Translations under genes and position numbers: made by a program
Part shown: one piece after another, positions 36,061 through 45,572 of the stretch
Layout: each line of letters begins with the position of its first letter
Position numbering within the stretch: position 1 is the first letter of the stretch
Assembly: GCA_017512705.1 (NCBI GenBank)
Contig: JAFWEX010000022.1
Coordinates: 62,001 to 126,000, forward strand
Reading direction: 5' to 3'
Source of the DNA: Paenibacillus sp.
GTDB lineage: Bacteria; Bacillota; Bacilli; Paenibacillales; Paenibacillaceae
Length of the DNA stretch: 64,000 nucleotides
The notes under the pieces: model-generated
Told to the model about the DNA's origin: nothing
The model's database searches: none
The model's input: the letters and a program-made list of their open reading frames with translations, nothing else

Positions 36061-37422
36061 GTGAAGGGAAAGCGCCGGAAGAAGCTTACGGGGTCGATCA
36101 TGCTCTTGATGCTGCTCACGCTTTTGCTTCCTGTCTGGATTGGGATACCGTCAGCGCATGCAGCTGAGAAAAGCGGCGCCGTATATGTTATTCCGGTTGA
36201 CAAACCGATCGAGCAGGGACTAGGAAAATTCATGGAACGCGGATTCAAGGAAGCGGAGGAAATGAATGCGGGTTTGATCGTTCTTGACATCAATACGCCG
36301 GGCGGCCGTGTGGATACGGCAGATGCTCTAGGCACGATGATTAAAAACAGCCCGATTGAAACGTTGGCGTTTGTTCGGGGAGATGCTGCATCTGCTGGGA
36401 GTTTTCTTGCGCTGAATGCAGATAAGATCGTGATGTCACCAGGCAGTATGATTGGTGCTGCAGCTATGGTAGACAGTTCGGGCAAACATGTGGACGATCC
36501 TAAACTAGTTGCTTTCTGGAAGAGTAAGATGCAAGGAGCAGCTGAAAAGAGCGGTCGGGATGGTCAGATTGCGGCTGGCATGACCGACGTTAATATGGTT
36601 GTGGAGATGCCGGAGATTAACAAAACAAAGCAAAAAGGTGAAATTATCGCTCTCTCGGCCGAGGAAGCACTGAAAGTGGGTTACGCGGATCATATCGATA
36701 ACACACCCGAGGAAGCAGCGGCTTGGCTAGGTTATAGTCAGAGTGATGTATTCAAATTAGAGCGTACTGCTGCAGAGAACATTTCTACCTTTTTGACCAA
36801 TCCGATTGTGATGACAGTGTTACTGTTCCTTGGTATTGCCGGAGTCATTATTGAGTTGATTGTACCTGGATTCGGCGTTCCGGGAATCGTAGGGATTGTA
36901 TGTTTTATTCTGTATTTCTCTGGAAACTACATTGCGGGGTTTGCCGGAGCAGAGACGTGGGTATTATTTACAGTCGGGCTCATTATGATGATTCTGGAAA
37001 TGTTTATTCCCAGCATGGGGATTCTCGGCATTTTGGGGTCCATTGCGCTGGTAGCCGGAGTTGTTAGGGCCGCTTATGACACGAGTGATGCGTTTGTCTC
37101 GTTGGGTATTGCCTTTGGAGCTGCCCTAGTAGTGATTGCTATTATTGCTGTCATCTTCAAGGACAGAGGAATATGGAACCGATTTATACTGAGTGACCGA
37201 TTATCTGCCGATCAAGGATACTCCTCTGCAATAGAGCGTAAAGAGCTGATTGGCTTGCAAGGCATCAGTCTGACACCGCTTCGCCCAGCGGGGACTGCGA
37301 TGTTTGATGGTGAGCGAGTAGATGTAGTTACAGATGGTGATTTCATCCCTGCGGATACACCTGTAATTGTTATCAAAGCGGAAGGTACCCGGATCGTGGT
37401 ACAACAGGCTTTGCCGGTGTAA
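36061..37422 (+). CDS. NfeD-family membrane serine protease (YqeZ)
   Basis: The 453-residue protein is a long-form NfeD. It has a cleavable-looking signal peptide (about residues 1-36, ending AHA), then a ClpP-like protease domain with the catalytic-Ser region DAASAGSFLALNADKIVMS. Three or four membrane helices follow (about residues 245-370), with a C-terminal OB-fold domain. NfeD proteins act with the neighbouring flotillin in membrane stress resistance. GTG 36061 has AAAGGGGGGG 5 nt upstream. First gene of the floA operon. Confidence 0.93.
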   Translation: MKGKRRKKLTGSIMLLMLLTLLLPVWIGIPSAHAAEKSGAVYVIPVDKPIEQGLGKFMERGFKEAEEMNAGLIVLDINTPGGRVDTADALGTMIKNSPIETLAFVRGDAASAGSFLALNADKIVMSPGSMIGAAAMVDSSGKHVDDPKLVAFWKSKMQGAAEKSGRDGQIAAGMTDVNMVVEMPEINKTKQKGEIIALSAEEALKVGYADHIDNTPEEAAAWLGYSQSDVFKLERTAAENISTFLTNPIVMTVLLFLGIAGVIIELIVPGFGVPGIVGIVCFILYFSGNYIAGFAGAETWVLFTVGLIMMILEMFIPSMGILGILGSIALVAGVVRAAYDTSDAFVSLGIAFGAALVVIAIIAVIFKDRGIWNRFILSDRLSADQGYSSAIERKELIGLQGISLTPLRPAGTAMFDGERVDVVTDGDFIPADTPVIVIKAEGTRIVVQQALPV

Positions 37423-37584
37423 TTTTGCAGTTGCCGGAGTGATACTGTCGCTTCGGCTTGATACATAACCTATTGCTAAGCTGCGCGCAATGTGGTGGAA
37501 TAATGTTTCAGCAGCGGATTAACTGGCGTCAGTTCTGATGCTCTCTTTTACAAAAAACATATTACAAACGGAGGAATATAATCT

Positions 37585-38592
37585 ATGGATCCAATGATTA
37601 CAATTTTGCTCATCGCGGTGCTGGCTATTATCGTCTTGAGCGTATTCTTCAGCTTCTTCCCGGTGATGCTCTGGATCTCGGCCATTGCGTCAGGGGTACG
37701 TGTTGGTATTATTACACTGGTTGCGATGAGATTGAGACGTGTAACACCTAGCCGGATCGTTAACCCGTTGATCAAAGCAACGAAAGCAGGTCTGGGTCTG
37801 AATATTAACCAATTGGAAAGTCACTTCCTCGCTGGTGGTAACGTTGACCGTGTTGTCAATGCCTTGATTGCTGCGCAACGTGCCAACATTCCACTTGAAT
37901 TCGAACGTGCTGCGGCTATTGACCTCGCAGGTCGTGACGTATTGCAAGCCGTACAAATGAGTGTAAACCCACGTGTTATTGAAACTCCAGTGGTCTCTGC
38001 TGTCGCAAAAGACGGTATTGAAGTCAACGTAAGAGCTAGAATTACAGTACGGGCAAACATTGATCGCCTTGTCGGTGGTGCGGGTGAAGAAACCATTATT
38101 GCACGTGTTGGTGAAGGTATTGTAAGCACAAATGGTTCATCTAATTCTCACAAAGAGGTTCTTGAAAATCCGGATCTTATTTCACGGACTGTTTTATCCA
38201 AAGGACTGGACTCCGGAACTGCGTTTGAAATACTGTCCATTGATATTGCGGACGTAGACGTAGGTAAAAACATTGGTGCGTTCCTGCAAACGGAGCAAGC
38301 TGAAGCGGATAAACGTATTGCACAGGCAAAAGCGGAAGAGCGTCGTGCGATGGCCGTAGCCCAAGAGCAAGAGATGAAAGCACGCGTAATTGAGATGAGA
38401 GCACGAGTCGTTGAATCCGAATCTCAAGTGCCACTTGCGATGGCTGAAGCGTTGCGGAGCGGTAAACTTGGCGTAATGGATTATATGAACCTGAAAAACA
38501 TTGAAGCGGATACTCAAATGCGCAGCACATTGGGAAAACCAGCTGAAGGTTCCAATTCCAGCGATCAAGGTGATTCCAAAAACGGAAGATAG
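37585..38592 (+). CDS. floA: Flotillin-like protein FloA
   Basis: FloA scaffolds ordered membrane microdomains. The 335-residue protein has an N-terminal membrane segment (about residues 4-27), an SPFH domain (about 35-220) and a heptad-rich coiled coil ([20 protein letters not shown] and on). A short polar C-terminus follows. ATG 37585 follows GGAGGAATATAATCT. It sits 162 bp after nfeD with no terminator visible between, as in B. subtilis yqeZ-floA. Confidence 0.96.
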   Translation: MDPMITILLIAVLAIIVLSVFFSFFPVMLWISAIASGVRVGIITLVAMRLRRVTPSRIVNPLIKATKAGLGLNINQLESHFLAGGNVDRVVNALIAAQRANIPLEFERAAAIDLAGRDVLQAVQMSVNPRVIETPVVSAVAKDGIEVNVRARITVRANIDRLVGGAGEETIIARVGEGIVSTNGSSNSHKEVLENPDLISRTVLSKGLDSGTAFEILSIDIADVDVGKNIGAFLQTEQAEADKRIAQAKAEERRAMAVAQEQEMKARVIEMRARVVESESQVPLAMAEALRSGKLGVMDYMNLKNIEADTQMRSTLGKPAEGSNSSDQGDSKNGR

Positions 38593-38605
38593 GCGGTGAG
38601 TGTAG

Positions 38606-39193
38606 ATGAGCCTATTCGAATGGATATTCAATAATCTGTATGTTGTAGCGATTGTCGGCTTTGCTCTCTTTTCTTTCCTTGGAAAGCTGGGAAAGTCGGC
38701 AAATCCGAACCAGAAGCGTCCTGGCAATGGGATGCCAACGTTTGGTGGTGAAGACGAGAAGCGTTCTTCTCCACAGCAGACTTCTGCATCCAACGATCGA
38801 CGTTATGAAGAGCAATACGATGAACGCTATGACGATGAACGTTATGATGACAGATACGATGAGCGTTATGACCAGCCTTACTCCGAGCCAGCCGCTTCAT
38901 CTCTTTCAGGAAATGAATTTAGAGGTGAACAATCGCTGAGTAACATGCGGAGCTCGGTGGATGAGCAGATGAGTAAAATGGAAGAACAGCAACGAATGAT
39001 ACAGGAGAGACTGAACCGTATCTCATCAGCAAGTTCCCTATCTGAATCAGATTCAAGTTTGGAAGATACAGATACAACAAGTTCAGGGACTTCACGCCTT
39101 CGTCCGGAAGATATCCGAACAGGCGTGCTTTGGGCAGAGGTGTTGGGTTCTCCTCGTTCGAAACAGCCTTTTGGTACGAGGGGAAAGCTGTAG
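38606..39193 (+). CDS. Uncharacterised single-pass membrane protein after floA
   Basis: The 195-residue product has one N-terminal membrane segment (LYVVAIVGFALFSFLGKLG), then a low-complexity block of DERYD-type repeats (about residues 68-92). A coiled-coil helix follows (EQMSKMEEQQRMIQERLNRI). The C-terminus GVLWAEVLGSPRSKQPF looks like a conserved short motif, set apart by a Ser/Thr-rich stretch. It occupies the yqfB position after floA, but I cannot confirm homology to YqfB. It is 13 bp after floA and so probably cotranscribed. Function unknown; a FloA-associated membrane role is inferred from context only. Confidence 0.75.
   Translation: MSLFEWIFNNLYVVAIVGFALFSFLGKLGKSANPNQKRPGNGMPTFGGEDEKRSSPQQTSASNDRRYEEQYDERYDDERYDDRYDERYDQPYSEPAASSLSGNEFRGEQSLSNMRSSVDEQMSKMEEQQRMIQERLNRISSASSLSESDSSLEDTDTTSSGTSRLRPEDIRTGVLWAEVLGSPRSKQPFGTRGKL
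38818..38876 (+). repeat. Tandem codon repeat encoding DERYD units
   Basis: Degenerate copies of the 12-15-nt unit GATGAACGTTATGAC encode DERYDDERYDDRYDERYD within the membrane protein after floA. Copy number may vary between strains. Confidence 0.65.
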
Positions 39194-39235
39194 ACGACGG
39201 TAAGTGGTCCATTATATTTTGAAGATCAAACGAAG

Positions 39236-39273
39236 CCTCTCTGGTGAGTACATGTCATCAGAGAGGTTTTTTT
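39236..39273 (+). terminator. Terminator of the nfeD-floA operon
   Basis: CCTCTCTG (39236-39243) pairs with CAGAGAGG (39259-39266), with further inner pairing, followed by seven T. Confidence 0.9.
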
Positions 39274-39323
39274 GTGTTGTTTTATTTTCAGCAAAATATG
39301 TACGCCAACCTATAACCGAATCC

Positions 39324-39352
39324 TCATAATTCACTGAATTAGCGCATAAGTT
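39324..39352 (+). promoter_or_regulatory. Possible sigma-E promoter of yqfC-yqfD
   Basis: TCATAAT (39324-39330), a 14-bp spacer and CATAAGTT (39345-39352) resemble the mother-cell sigma-E consensus (KMATATT-N14-CATACAHT) with three mismatches. The B. subtilis yqfCD operon is sigma-E controlled, which supports the call. Confidence 0.5.
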
Positions 39353-39382
39353 GAACTGTAGAGGAAGGGGGAAGACCTTCGA

Positions 39383-39676
39383 ATGACCCGGATCAGCCGC
39401 AAGCTGCGCAGATGGACCAGTGAAGTGTTAGATCTGCCGCAGGATGTGCTTTATGATATGCCACGGTTAACCCTGATCGGCAGTAAACAGCTGTATATAG
39501 AGAACCACCGCGGTGTTATCCATTTCTCACCGGATCGCATCGTACTTGCCTTGTCACAAGGCCAATTAGAGATTAAGGGAAGCATGTTGGTTATACGCAA
39601 CATTATGCCAGATGAAGTTTCTGTAGAAGGTACAATTCTGGATATTCATATGAATGGAGTGGAGGGGAACGAATGA
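39383..39676 (+). CDS. yqfC: Sporulation protein YqfC
   Basis: The 97-residue protein has the YabP/YqfC pattern: a basic N-terminus, DVLYDMPRLTLIG, YIENHRGVIHFSPD and a C-terminal beta-rich part. YqfC is made in the mother cell early in sporulation; its exact action is unknown. ATG 39383 follows AAGGGGG. The stop overlaps yqfD by 4 bp. Confidence 0.9.
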   Translation: MTRISRKLRRWTSEVLDLPQDVLYDMPRLTLIGSKQLYIENHRGVIHFSPDRIVLALSQGQLEIKGSMLVIRNIMPDEVSVEGTILDIHMNGVEGNE

Positions 39677-40866
39677 AGCAGCCTAGTCTGTACAAATTGC
39701 GGGGGACAGTGCGAATTACGGTTACAGGCGGAGATATTGAGACGTTAATCAACATGATTACAGAGCAGAGACTGAATGTGTGGGACTTGCGTGCGCATGA
39801 TGGACGCCAGGCGGAGATGAATATTTTGCTTCCGCATTTTTTCAGGCTGCGTCCTATTGTTAAAGGGACAGGCTGCAGAGTGAAAATTACTCACCGCAGT
39901 GGTTTTCCATTTTTTATGGCTCGGTTGCTCCGTCGAAAGTTTTTTGTTGGAGGTATGCTGTGTTTTGTGGCGGCACTATTTGCTCTGTCATCGATGGTTT
40001 GGAATGTAGAAGTCAAAGGGAATGTAACTATTCCGACTGACGAGGTGTTGGCTGCCGCTAGAAAGGAAGGAATCTACCCGTTTCAATGGGGGTTCCGAAT
40101 GAAAAGTCAGGACAAGCTCTCTAAACAGCTGGCACTAGCGTTACCGAATGTGACCTGGATTGGTGTAACGAAAGAGGGGACAAGTGTTACCATTCAGGTC
40201 GTCGAGTCAGCACAACCTACACGTGAACCTTTGCAAAATCCTAGACATCTGATTAGTAAGTCCGATGCGGTTATTACGCAGATTTATGCTGAACAAGGAA
40301 GACCTGTTGTGCAAAAGGATATGCGTGTCAAGAAAGGACAAGTTCTGATCTCGGGTATTCTTGGTGATGAGGAAAATACCAAAACGGTTGTTGCCAAAGG
40401 TGAAGTGCGAGGAATGGTCTGGAGGGAATATGATATTCAGGTTCCTTTGATCCAGAAACACCAGACGATGACAGGGGAGAGTAAGGAGAGGTTTTATGTG
40501 GTGCTTGGTGATTGGGCGATTCAATTGTGGGGATATGGGAATACTCCCTTCCGTTCATACGATACAGAGACTTATCACAAACCTTTAACTTGGCGTTCAT
40601 TTCAATTACCAATGGGATGGATGACGGAAAAGGACATGGAAACGAGTTTTCATCAAGAGGAGCAGAGTGTGGCGTGGGCCAAAACGAAAGGATTAGAAGG
40701 GGCCAGAAATGATATTTTGGCCAAAAACGGTAAGGGTACAAAAATTTTAAGTGAAAAAATTTTGCATGAGAAGAAAGAGAATGGTAAAGTTTATATGAAA
40801 GTATTATTTGAAGTAGAAGAAAGCATCGCGGAAGAACTTCCGCTAGTCCATAGTCAAGGAGAATGA
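39673..40866 (+). CDS. yqfD: Sporulation protein YqfD
   Basis: The 397-residue protein is an SpoIV-type YqfD membrane protein needed for sporulation in B. subtilis. It has a cytoplasmic N-terminus (about residues 1-85), one membrane segment (FVGGMLCFVAALFALSSMVW, about 91-110) and a long outer domain starting with a POTRA-like region (VEVKGNVTIPTDEVLAAARK). It starts within the yqfC stop (ATGA), so the two are coupled. phoH starts 6 bp after it. Confidence 0.92.
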   Translation: MKQPSLYKLRGTVRITVTGGDIETLINMITEQRLNVWDLRAHDGRQAEMNILLPHFFRLRPIVKGTGCRVKITHRSGFPFFMARLLRRKFFVGGMLCFVAALFALSSMVWNVEVKGNVTIPTDEVLAAARKEGIYPFQWGFRMKSQDKLSKQLALALPNVTWIGVTKEGTSVTIQVVESAQPTREPLQNPRHLISKSDAVITQIYAEQGRPVVQKDMRVKKGQVLISGILGDEENTKTVVAKGEVRGMVWREYDIQVPLIQKHQTMTGESKERFYVVLGDWAIQLWGYGNTPFRSYDTETYHKPLTWRSFQLPMGWMTEKDMETSFHQEEQSVAWAKTKGLEGARNDILAKNGKGTKILSEKILHEKKENGKVYMKVLFEVEESIAEELPLVHSQGE

Positions 40867-40872
40867 GGATAT

Positions 40873-41844
40873 TTGTCAGAGCAAACACGTAGCATACAAA
40901 TCTCCCTCCAAAGTGCGGGAGAGGGGCAAGCTCTATTTGGACCCCAAGATATTTTTCTTAACCTGATTGAATCGGAGATTCCTGCCCAGATTGCTTCACG
41001 CGAAGCAGAGATTAATATCTTTGGTACTGTGAGGCATGTGGAATCACTTGAACAATTATTTAATGTGTTACTGGAATTAATCCGTAACGGGTATGTGTTA
41101 ACCGAAAGAGATGTCTTGTATGCAATCGAGCTTGCTAAAGATTTGCGTGCAGACCAACTCTTGGATCTGTTCAAAGGCGAAATAACGACAACATATCGCG
41201 GTAAGCCGATTCGTGTAAAAACGATTGGACAGAAACACTACGTAACCACGATTAAAAAAAGGGATATCGTATTCGGTGTGGGTCCTGCCGGAACTGGTAA
41301 AACCTATTTGGCTGTTGTACTGGCTGTTGCCGCGCTTAAAGAGGGGAGTGTCAAACGGATCATTCTGACACGGCCTGCAGTTGAAGCAGGGGAAAGTCTT
41401 GGTTTCCTGCCAGGTGATCTGCAGGAAAAGGTAGACCCTTACTTGAGACCGCTGTATGATGCGCTTTACGACGTTATGGGGCAGGAACAGACGGCGAAGG
41501 CATTGGAACGTGGGTTGATTGAAATCGCTCCTTTGGCATATATGCGCGGGCGCACACTGGATGATTCCTTTATCATTCTGGATGAAGCACAGAATACAAC
41601 GCCTGAACAGATGAAAATGTTTTTGACTCGTCTTGGTTTTGGTTCCAAAATGGTTATTACCGGAGATGTGACACAGATTGATTTACCGCGTGGTAAAAAA
41701 TCAGGACTTGTGGAAGCGAGTACCATTCTGAGCGAAGTTCAGGAAATTGGATTTGTCTATTTCGCCGAGCAGGATGTTGTGCGTCATTCCCTCGTCCAAA
41801 AAATCATTGTGGCATACAACCACGCCGCAGAAAATCAAGTATAG
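40873..41844 (+). CDS. phoH: PhoH-family ATPase
   Basis: The 323-residue PhoH-like protein has an N-terminal RNA-binding-like domain and a P-loop ATPase: GPAGTGKTYLAVVLA (Walker A), RPAVEAGESLGFLPGDLQEK, and FIILDEAQNTTPEQM (Walker B). PhoH proteins are linked to RNA metabolism with YbeY; the precise role is unsettled. The start is TTG 40873, behind GAGGA at the end of yqfD. It precedes pgpH and ybeY, a common Firmicute order. Confidence 0.93.
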   Translation: MSEQTRSIQISLQSAGEGQALFGPQDIFLNLIESEIPAQIASREAEINIFGTVRHVESLEQLFNVLLELIRNGYVLTERDVLYAIELAKDLRADQLLDLFKGEITTTYRGKPIRVKTIGQKHYVTTIKKRDIVFGVGPAGTGKTYLAVVLAVAALKEGSVKRIILTRPAVEAGESLGFLPGDLQEKVDPYLRPLYDALYDVMGQEQTAKALERGLIEIAPLAYMRGRTLDDSFIILDEAQNTTPEQMKMFLTRLGFGSKMVITGDVTQIDLPRGKKSGLVEASTILSEVQEIGFVYFAEQDVVRHSLVQKIIVAYNHAAENQV

Positions 41845-41860
41845 AAAGGGATTGTCTAAA

Positions 41861-44110
41861 GTGACCTCGAAAGAAATGTCAAAAGGCAAATCTTTTCAGA
41901 ATAGAGCGACAGGATGGAAGTATAGCGTGTGGGCACGCTATCTTCTCTTTTTGTTTTTAGTGATTCTCTTTTACGTGAGCCTCTCTTCCAAACTGTTACC
42001 TGAGCGATATGATATTCAGGAGGGTACGCGCAGTGAAGTTAACATTGTTGCGCCCATGCAGATTCCGAATAACAAGGCTACTCTGAAAGCACAGGAAGAA
42101 GCTGCCGAACGTGTTCAGCCTATGTTTCAGATCGTACAGATGCGTAACGAGAATTTAATGACAACGTTATTGGACCGTATAGATCGTCTGAATCAGGACG
42201 ATCAAATCTCAAGTCAGGATAAAATCGATATCTATCGAGATGAGATTCCGCAGCGTCAGAGAGATTTTGTCTCTAATTTTATTAATAACAATCGGAAAAC
42301 AGGTACATACTCCGACACACTGCTGGAAGAGATTCGAAATGTAGTGCAGGAACAAAGTTACCGAATCCCTGAAGAAACGTACATTAAAATCTCACGTCTG
42401 ACTTCAGATGATATTCAAGAAATGAAGCCAGTAGCAAGAGATATTGTAGCGAGACTGATGACGGATCAGGTCAGTGAGGCTACTATAGCGCGGGCAAAAG
42501 TGGCGGAGATGGTGAGTGCAAGCTCTCTGGGCAAACGTACACAGCGTGAAGTAGTACAGGAGCTTACGCGGCTGGTAGTCACTGCTAACCGCTTTTATGA
42601 TGAAGAGGGAACCAAGGAAGCGAAAGTACAAGCGCGTGAAAATACGCCAACTGTCTTTATCAAACAAGGAGACCCGCTCATTTCTAAGGGGGAGGTTATA
42701 ACCCCGGAAATATATGCTCTGCTTGATGAGAATGGTCTGCTTAAAAATGAGGTCAACTATTGGCCGCAGCTCGGGTTACTCTTGTTCTCTTGCATGTTGT
42801 CAGCAGCGATTTTAATGTTTATCCAGCAAGGTAGTGGAACGCACTTCAAATACAACAATGCTCAGCTGCTTATGCTTGTTCTCATTTTTATTATTACGAT
42901 TGTCGTCATGCACGTGACAGCTCTAATTCAGACAAATGAGCGTCCATTTATCGGTTTTCTTGCCCCCGTTGCAGTAGGAGCTATGTTGATTGCTCTGCTG
43001 CTGGATACATCGCTAGCTTTTGTATGTTCGATACTGATTGGATTATTGTCCAGTATTATTCTGAATATTCACCAGGGGCAACTTTTTGATTTTGAGCTTG
43101 GTTTCTTTGCGGTTGCTGTTTCGTTTGTAGCCATTTTTGCGACGCACCGAGCCAGTCAGCGATCAACCATATTGAAAGGTGCTATTATGGTCTGTCTGTT
43201 TGGATCATTGGCGGTCTTTATACTAGCTCTGATTGACGCAGGCGATTGGAATCGTACAACAACCCTGTACGGGATTGGGTATGCCTTTGCAGGCGGCGTG
43301 CTGACAGCTATTCTGGTTATTGGGCTGATGCCGTTCTTTGAAACGTCATTTGGTATTCTATCGGCACTTAAACTGGTTGAGCTCTCGAATCCGAATCATC
43401 CGCTGCTTCGCAAGCTGCTAACCGAGACGCCAGGTACGTATCACCACAGTGTCATGGTTGGTAATCTATCCGAGGCGGCGGCTGAGGCCATTGGTGCGAA
43501 TGGATTGCTATGTCGTGTCGGCTCGTATTATCATGATATTGGGAAGACTAAGCGTCCCGTCTATTTTATAGAAAACCAGAACAATATGGAGAACCCGCAT
43601 GATTCCATTGATCCCAAGCTGAGCAAGTCCATTATCATTGCACATGCAAGGGATGGCGTGGAAATGCAGAAGGATTACAAGCTGCCCAAGCCGATTCGGG
43701 ATATAGCTGAGCAGCACCATGGCACAACATTCCTTCACTATTTCTATCACAAAGCATTGCGCCAAGCGGAAGAAGCGGGGATTGAACCTGATTTCACCGA
43801 AGAGGATTTCCGTTATCCGGGGCCTAAGGCGCAATCCAAGGAATCTGCCATTGTAGGGATTGCAGACAGTGTTGAAGCCGCCGTTCGTTCGTTGCGTAAG
43901 CCAACTGTAGAGCAGGTGGAGTCTATGATTGAAAAAATTATTAAAGGTCGACTGGATGATCATCAGTTCAATGATTGTGATCTTACGATGCGTGAGCTAG
44001 ATGTGATCTCCAAGACACTAAAGGAAACAGTCATGGGTATTTTTCACTCGAGGATCGAATATCCGGAAGAGATTAAAAAAGCAAAGCCGACGTCCCCCGA
44101 AGCCGGCTAA
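41861..44110 (+). CDS. pgpH: 7TM-HD cyclic-di-AMP phosphodiesterase (PgpH/YqfF)
   Basis: PgpH degrades the second messenger c-di-AMP. The 749-residue product has an N-terminal membrane helix (RYLLFLFLVILFYVSL), an extracellular 7TMR-HDED domain (about residues 50-300), and seven membrane helices. A cytoplasmic HD domain with YHHSVMVGNLSE and YYHDIGKTKRP completes it. The start is taken as GTG 41861, 9 nt after AAAGGGA; ATG 41876 is an alternative. Starts farther upstream lie in phoH. Confidence 0.94.
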   Translation: MTSKEMSKGKSFQNRATGWKYSVWARYLLFLFLVILFYVSLSSKLLPERYDIQEGTRSEVNIVAPMQIPNNKATLKAQEEAAERVQPMFQIVQMRNENLMTTLLDRIDRLNQDDQISSQDKIDIYRDEIPQRQRDFVSNFINNNRKTGTYSDTLLEEIRNVVQEQSYRIPEETYIKISRLTSDDIQEMKPVARDIVARLMTDQVSEATIARAKVAEMVSASSLGKRTQREVVQELTRLVVTANRFYDEEGTKEAKVQARENTPTVFIKQGDPLISKGEVITPEIYALLDENGLLKNEVNYWPQLGLLLFSCMLSAAILMFIQQGSGTHFKYNNAQLLMLVLIFIITIVVMHVTALIQTNERPFIGFLAPVAVGAMLIALLLDTSLAFVCSILIGLLSSIILNIHQGQLFDFELGFFAVAVSFVAIFATHRASQRSTILKGAIMVCLFGSLAVFILALIDAGDWNRTTTLYGIGYAFAGGVLTAILVIGLMPFFETSFGILSALKLVELSNPNHPLLRKLLTETPGTYHHSVMVGNLSEAAAEAIGANGLLCRVGSYYHDIGKTKRPVYFIENQNNMENPHDSIDPKLSKSIIIAHARDGVEMQKDYKLPKPIRDIAEQHHGTTFLHYFYHKALRQAEEAGIEPDFTEEDFRYPGPKAQSKESAIVGIADSVEAAVRSLRKPTVEQVESMIEKIIKGRLDDHQFNDCDLTMRELDVISKTLKETVMGIFHSRIEYPEEIKKAKPTSPEAG

Positions 44111-44143
44111 TCAATATTAAGAGTAGACAGGAGTTAGGGATGA

Positions 44144-44641
44144 ATGAGTCTTAACCTCGCATGGAATAATGAACAACAGGATCGAGAAATTACAGAGCCA
44201 ATGATTTCAATGTTGGAGCAATTACTGGCGTTGGCTGGTGAAGCAGAAGGAATTACAGAGGGAGAGGTAGCACTCACCTTTGTTGATGATGAACAGATTC
44301 ATGAACTCAACCGTGATTATCGTGGCATCGATCGTCCTACAGACGTATTGTCTTTTGCAATGAACGAAACGGTGGATGAAGAGCTGGACATCATCTATGA
44401 GCTCGATGAAGACGAAGAGATGGAACAGTTGCCGGATGTTCTGGGTGACATTATCATTTCCGTTCCGCGGACTGTACTGCAAAGTGAGGAGTTTGGACAT
44501 TCATTCGAACGTGAACTTGGATTTTTGTTTGTCCACGGATTCTTGCATCTGCTTGGTTATGATCACCAGGATGAGGCAAGTGAAGCAGAAATGATGGGCA
44601 AACAGGAAGCTGTCCTCGCCCAAGCTGGGTTGACACGATAA
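44144..44641 (+). CDS. ybeY: Endoribonuclease YbeY
   Basis: YbeY is a zinc-dependent RNase needed for 16S rRNA 3' maturation and ribosome quality control. The 165-residue protein has the metal motif HGFLHLLGYDH near the C-terminus and the conserved VLSFAM strand. An acidic insert (EELDIIYELDEDEEMEQL) before LPDVLGDIIIS is typical of Paenibacillus-type proteins, from memory. ATG 44144 follows AGGAG. The stop overlaps dgkA by one base (TAATG). Confidence 0.95.
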   Translation: MSLNLAWNNEQQDREITEPMISMLEQLLALAGEAEGITEGEVALTFVDDEQIHELNRDYRGIDRPTDVLSFAMNETVDEELDIIYELDEDEEMEQLPDVLGDIIISVPRTVLQSEEFGHSFERELGFLFVHGFLHLLGYDHQDEASEAEMMGKQEAVLAQAGLTR

Positions 44642-45012
44642 TGAGAAGGCGCTCCTGGGGTCTGGTATTCCTCAATGCTCTGGAAGGAATCGTATACAGC
44701 TTACGAACTCAACGGAATGTTAGAGTTCACACAGGAGTTGCCATCTTGATGTGTGCAGCTGGGTTTTTCTTCCACATTTCAAGAACAGATTGGATGTTTG
44801 TGCTGGCAGCAGTATTTTTGGTTCTAATTACCGAGCTGATGAATACAGCCGTAGAAGCCGCTGTTGATCTGGCACAGCCCAATATTCATCCGCTCGCAAA
44901 AGCGGCAAAAGACACCGCGGCTGGAGCTGTATTACTGGCTGCGGTGTTCGCCGTCATCGTTGGATGTTTCGTTTTCTTTAAACCAGTGCTTGCCTGGCTG
45001 GGACTTTTATGA
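44641..45012 (+). CDS. dgkA: Undecaprenol kinase / diacylglycerol kinase DgkA
   Basis: The 123-residue membrane protein has three hydrophobic helices and the DgkA motifs NALEGIVYSLRTQRNVRVH and ELMNTAVEAAVDL. Gram-positive members phosphorylate undecaprenol. The start overlaps ybeY by one base, which implies coupling. cdd and era follow, as in B. subtilis. Confidence 0.93.
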   Translation: MRRRSWGLVFLNALEGIVYSLRTQRNVRVHTGVAILMCAAGFFFHISRTDWMFVLAAVFLVLITELMNTAVEAAVDLAQPNIHPLAKAAKDTAAGAVLLAAVFAVIVGCFVFFKPVLAWLGLL

Positions 45013-45127
45013 GGATAACTGCGATCAAAAGCTTTACTGTTATCGAAGTTCCCAGTGTAATCTAACGCCAGAATCAGCTTAACTAAATGATCCGCATATT
45101 ATACAACCCCAAAGGGAGAGAAAAATA

Positions 45128-45541
45128 ATGGATAATGGTTTGTTAATGCAGGAAGCAATCAAGGCACGTACAAAGGCGTACACGCCATATTCCCATTTTG
45201 GGGTAGGGGCGGCATTGCTGGATAGTGAAGGAAATGTTCATCATGGATGTAACATTGAGAATGCTGCCTACACGCCAGGTAATTGTGCTGAGCGAACTGC
45301 GATGTTTAGTGCTGTTGCTGGTGGGCATAAACCACGCAGCTTCAAGGCAATGGCAATCGTTGGTGATACCGAAGGGCCGATTGCTCCTTGTGGTGTATGC
45401 CGTCAAGTTATGTATGAATTGTGTGAGCCTAACATGAAGGTCATTCTAGGTAATTTGAAGGGTGACTTATTAGAGACAACAGTTGCTGAATTGCTCCCAT
45501 GGGCATTCGGACCCTCGGATCTCGACTCTGCTAAAAAATAA
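45128..45541 (+). CDS. cdd: Cytidine deaminase
   Basis: The enzyme deaminates cytidine and deoxycytidine in pyrimidine salvage. The 137-residue homotetramer-type protein has the zinc site in NCAERTAM (Cys plus catalytic Glu) and PCGVCRQ (two Cys). ATG 45128 follows AAAGGGAGAG. The 115-bp gap from dgkA has no clear terminator. Confidence 0.96.
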   Translation: MDNGLLMQEAIKARTKAYTPYSHFGVGAALLDSEGNVHHGCNIENAAYTPGNCAERTAMFSAVAGGHKPRSFKAMAIVGDTEGPIAPCGVCRQVMYELCEPNMKVILGNLKGDLLETTVAELLPWAFGPSDLDSAKK

Positions 45542-45572
45542 ATTTCAGGCCTAGGCGCCTGAGGAGGAACAT

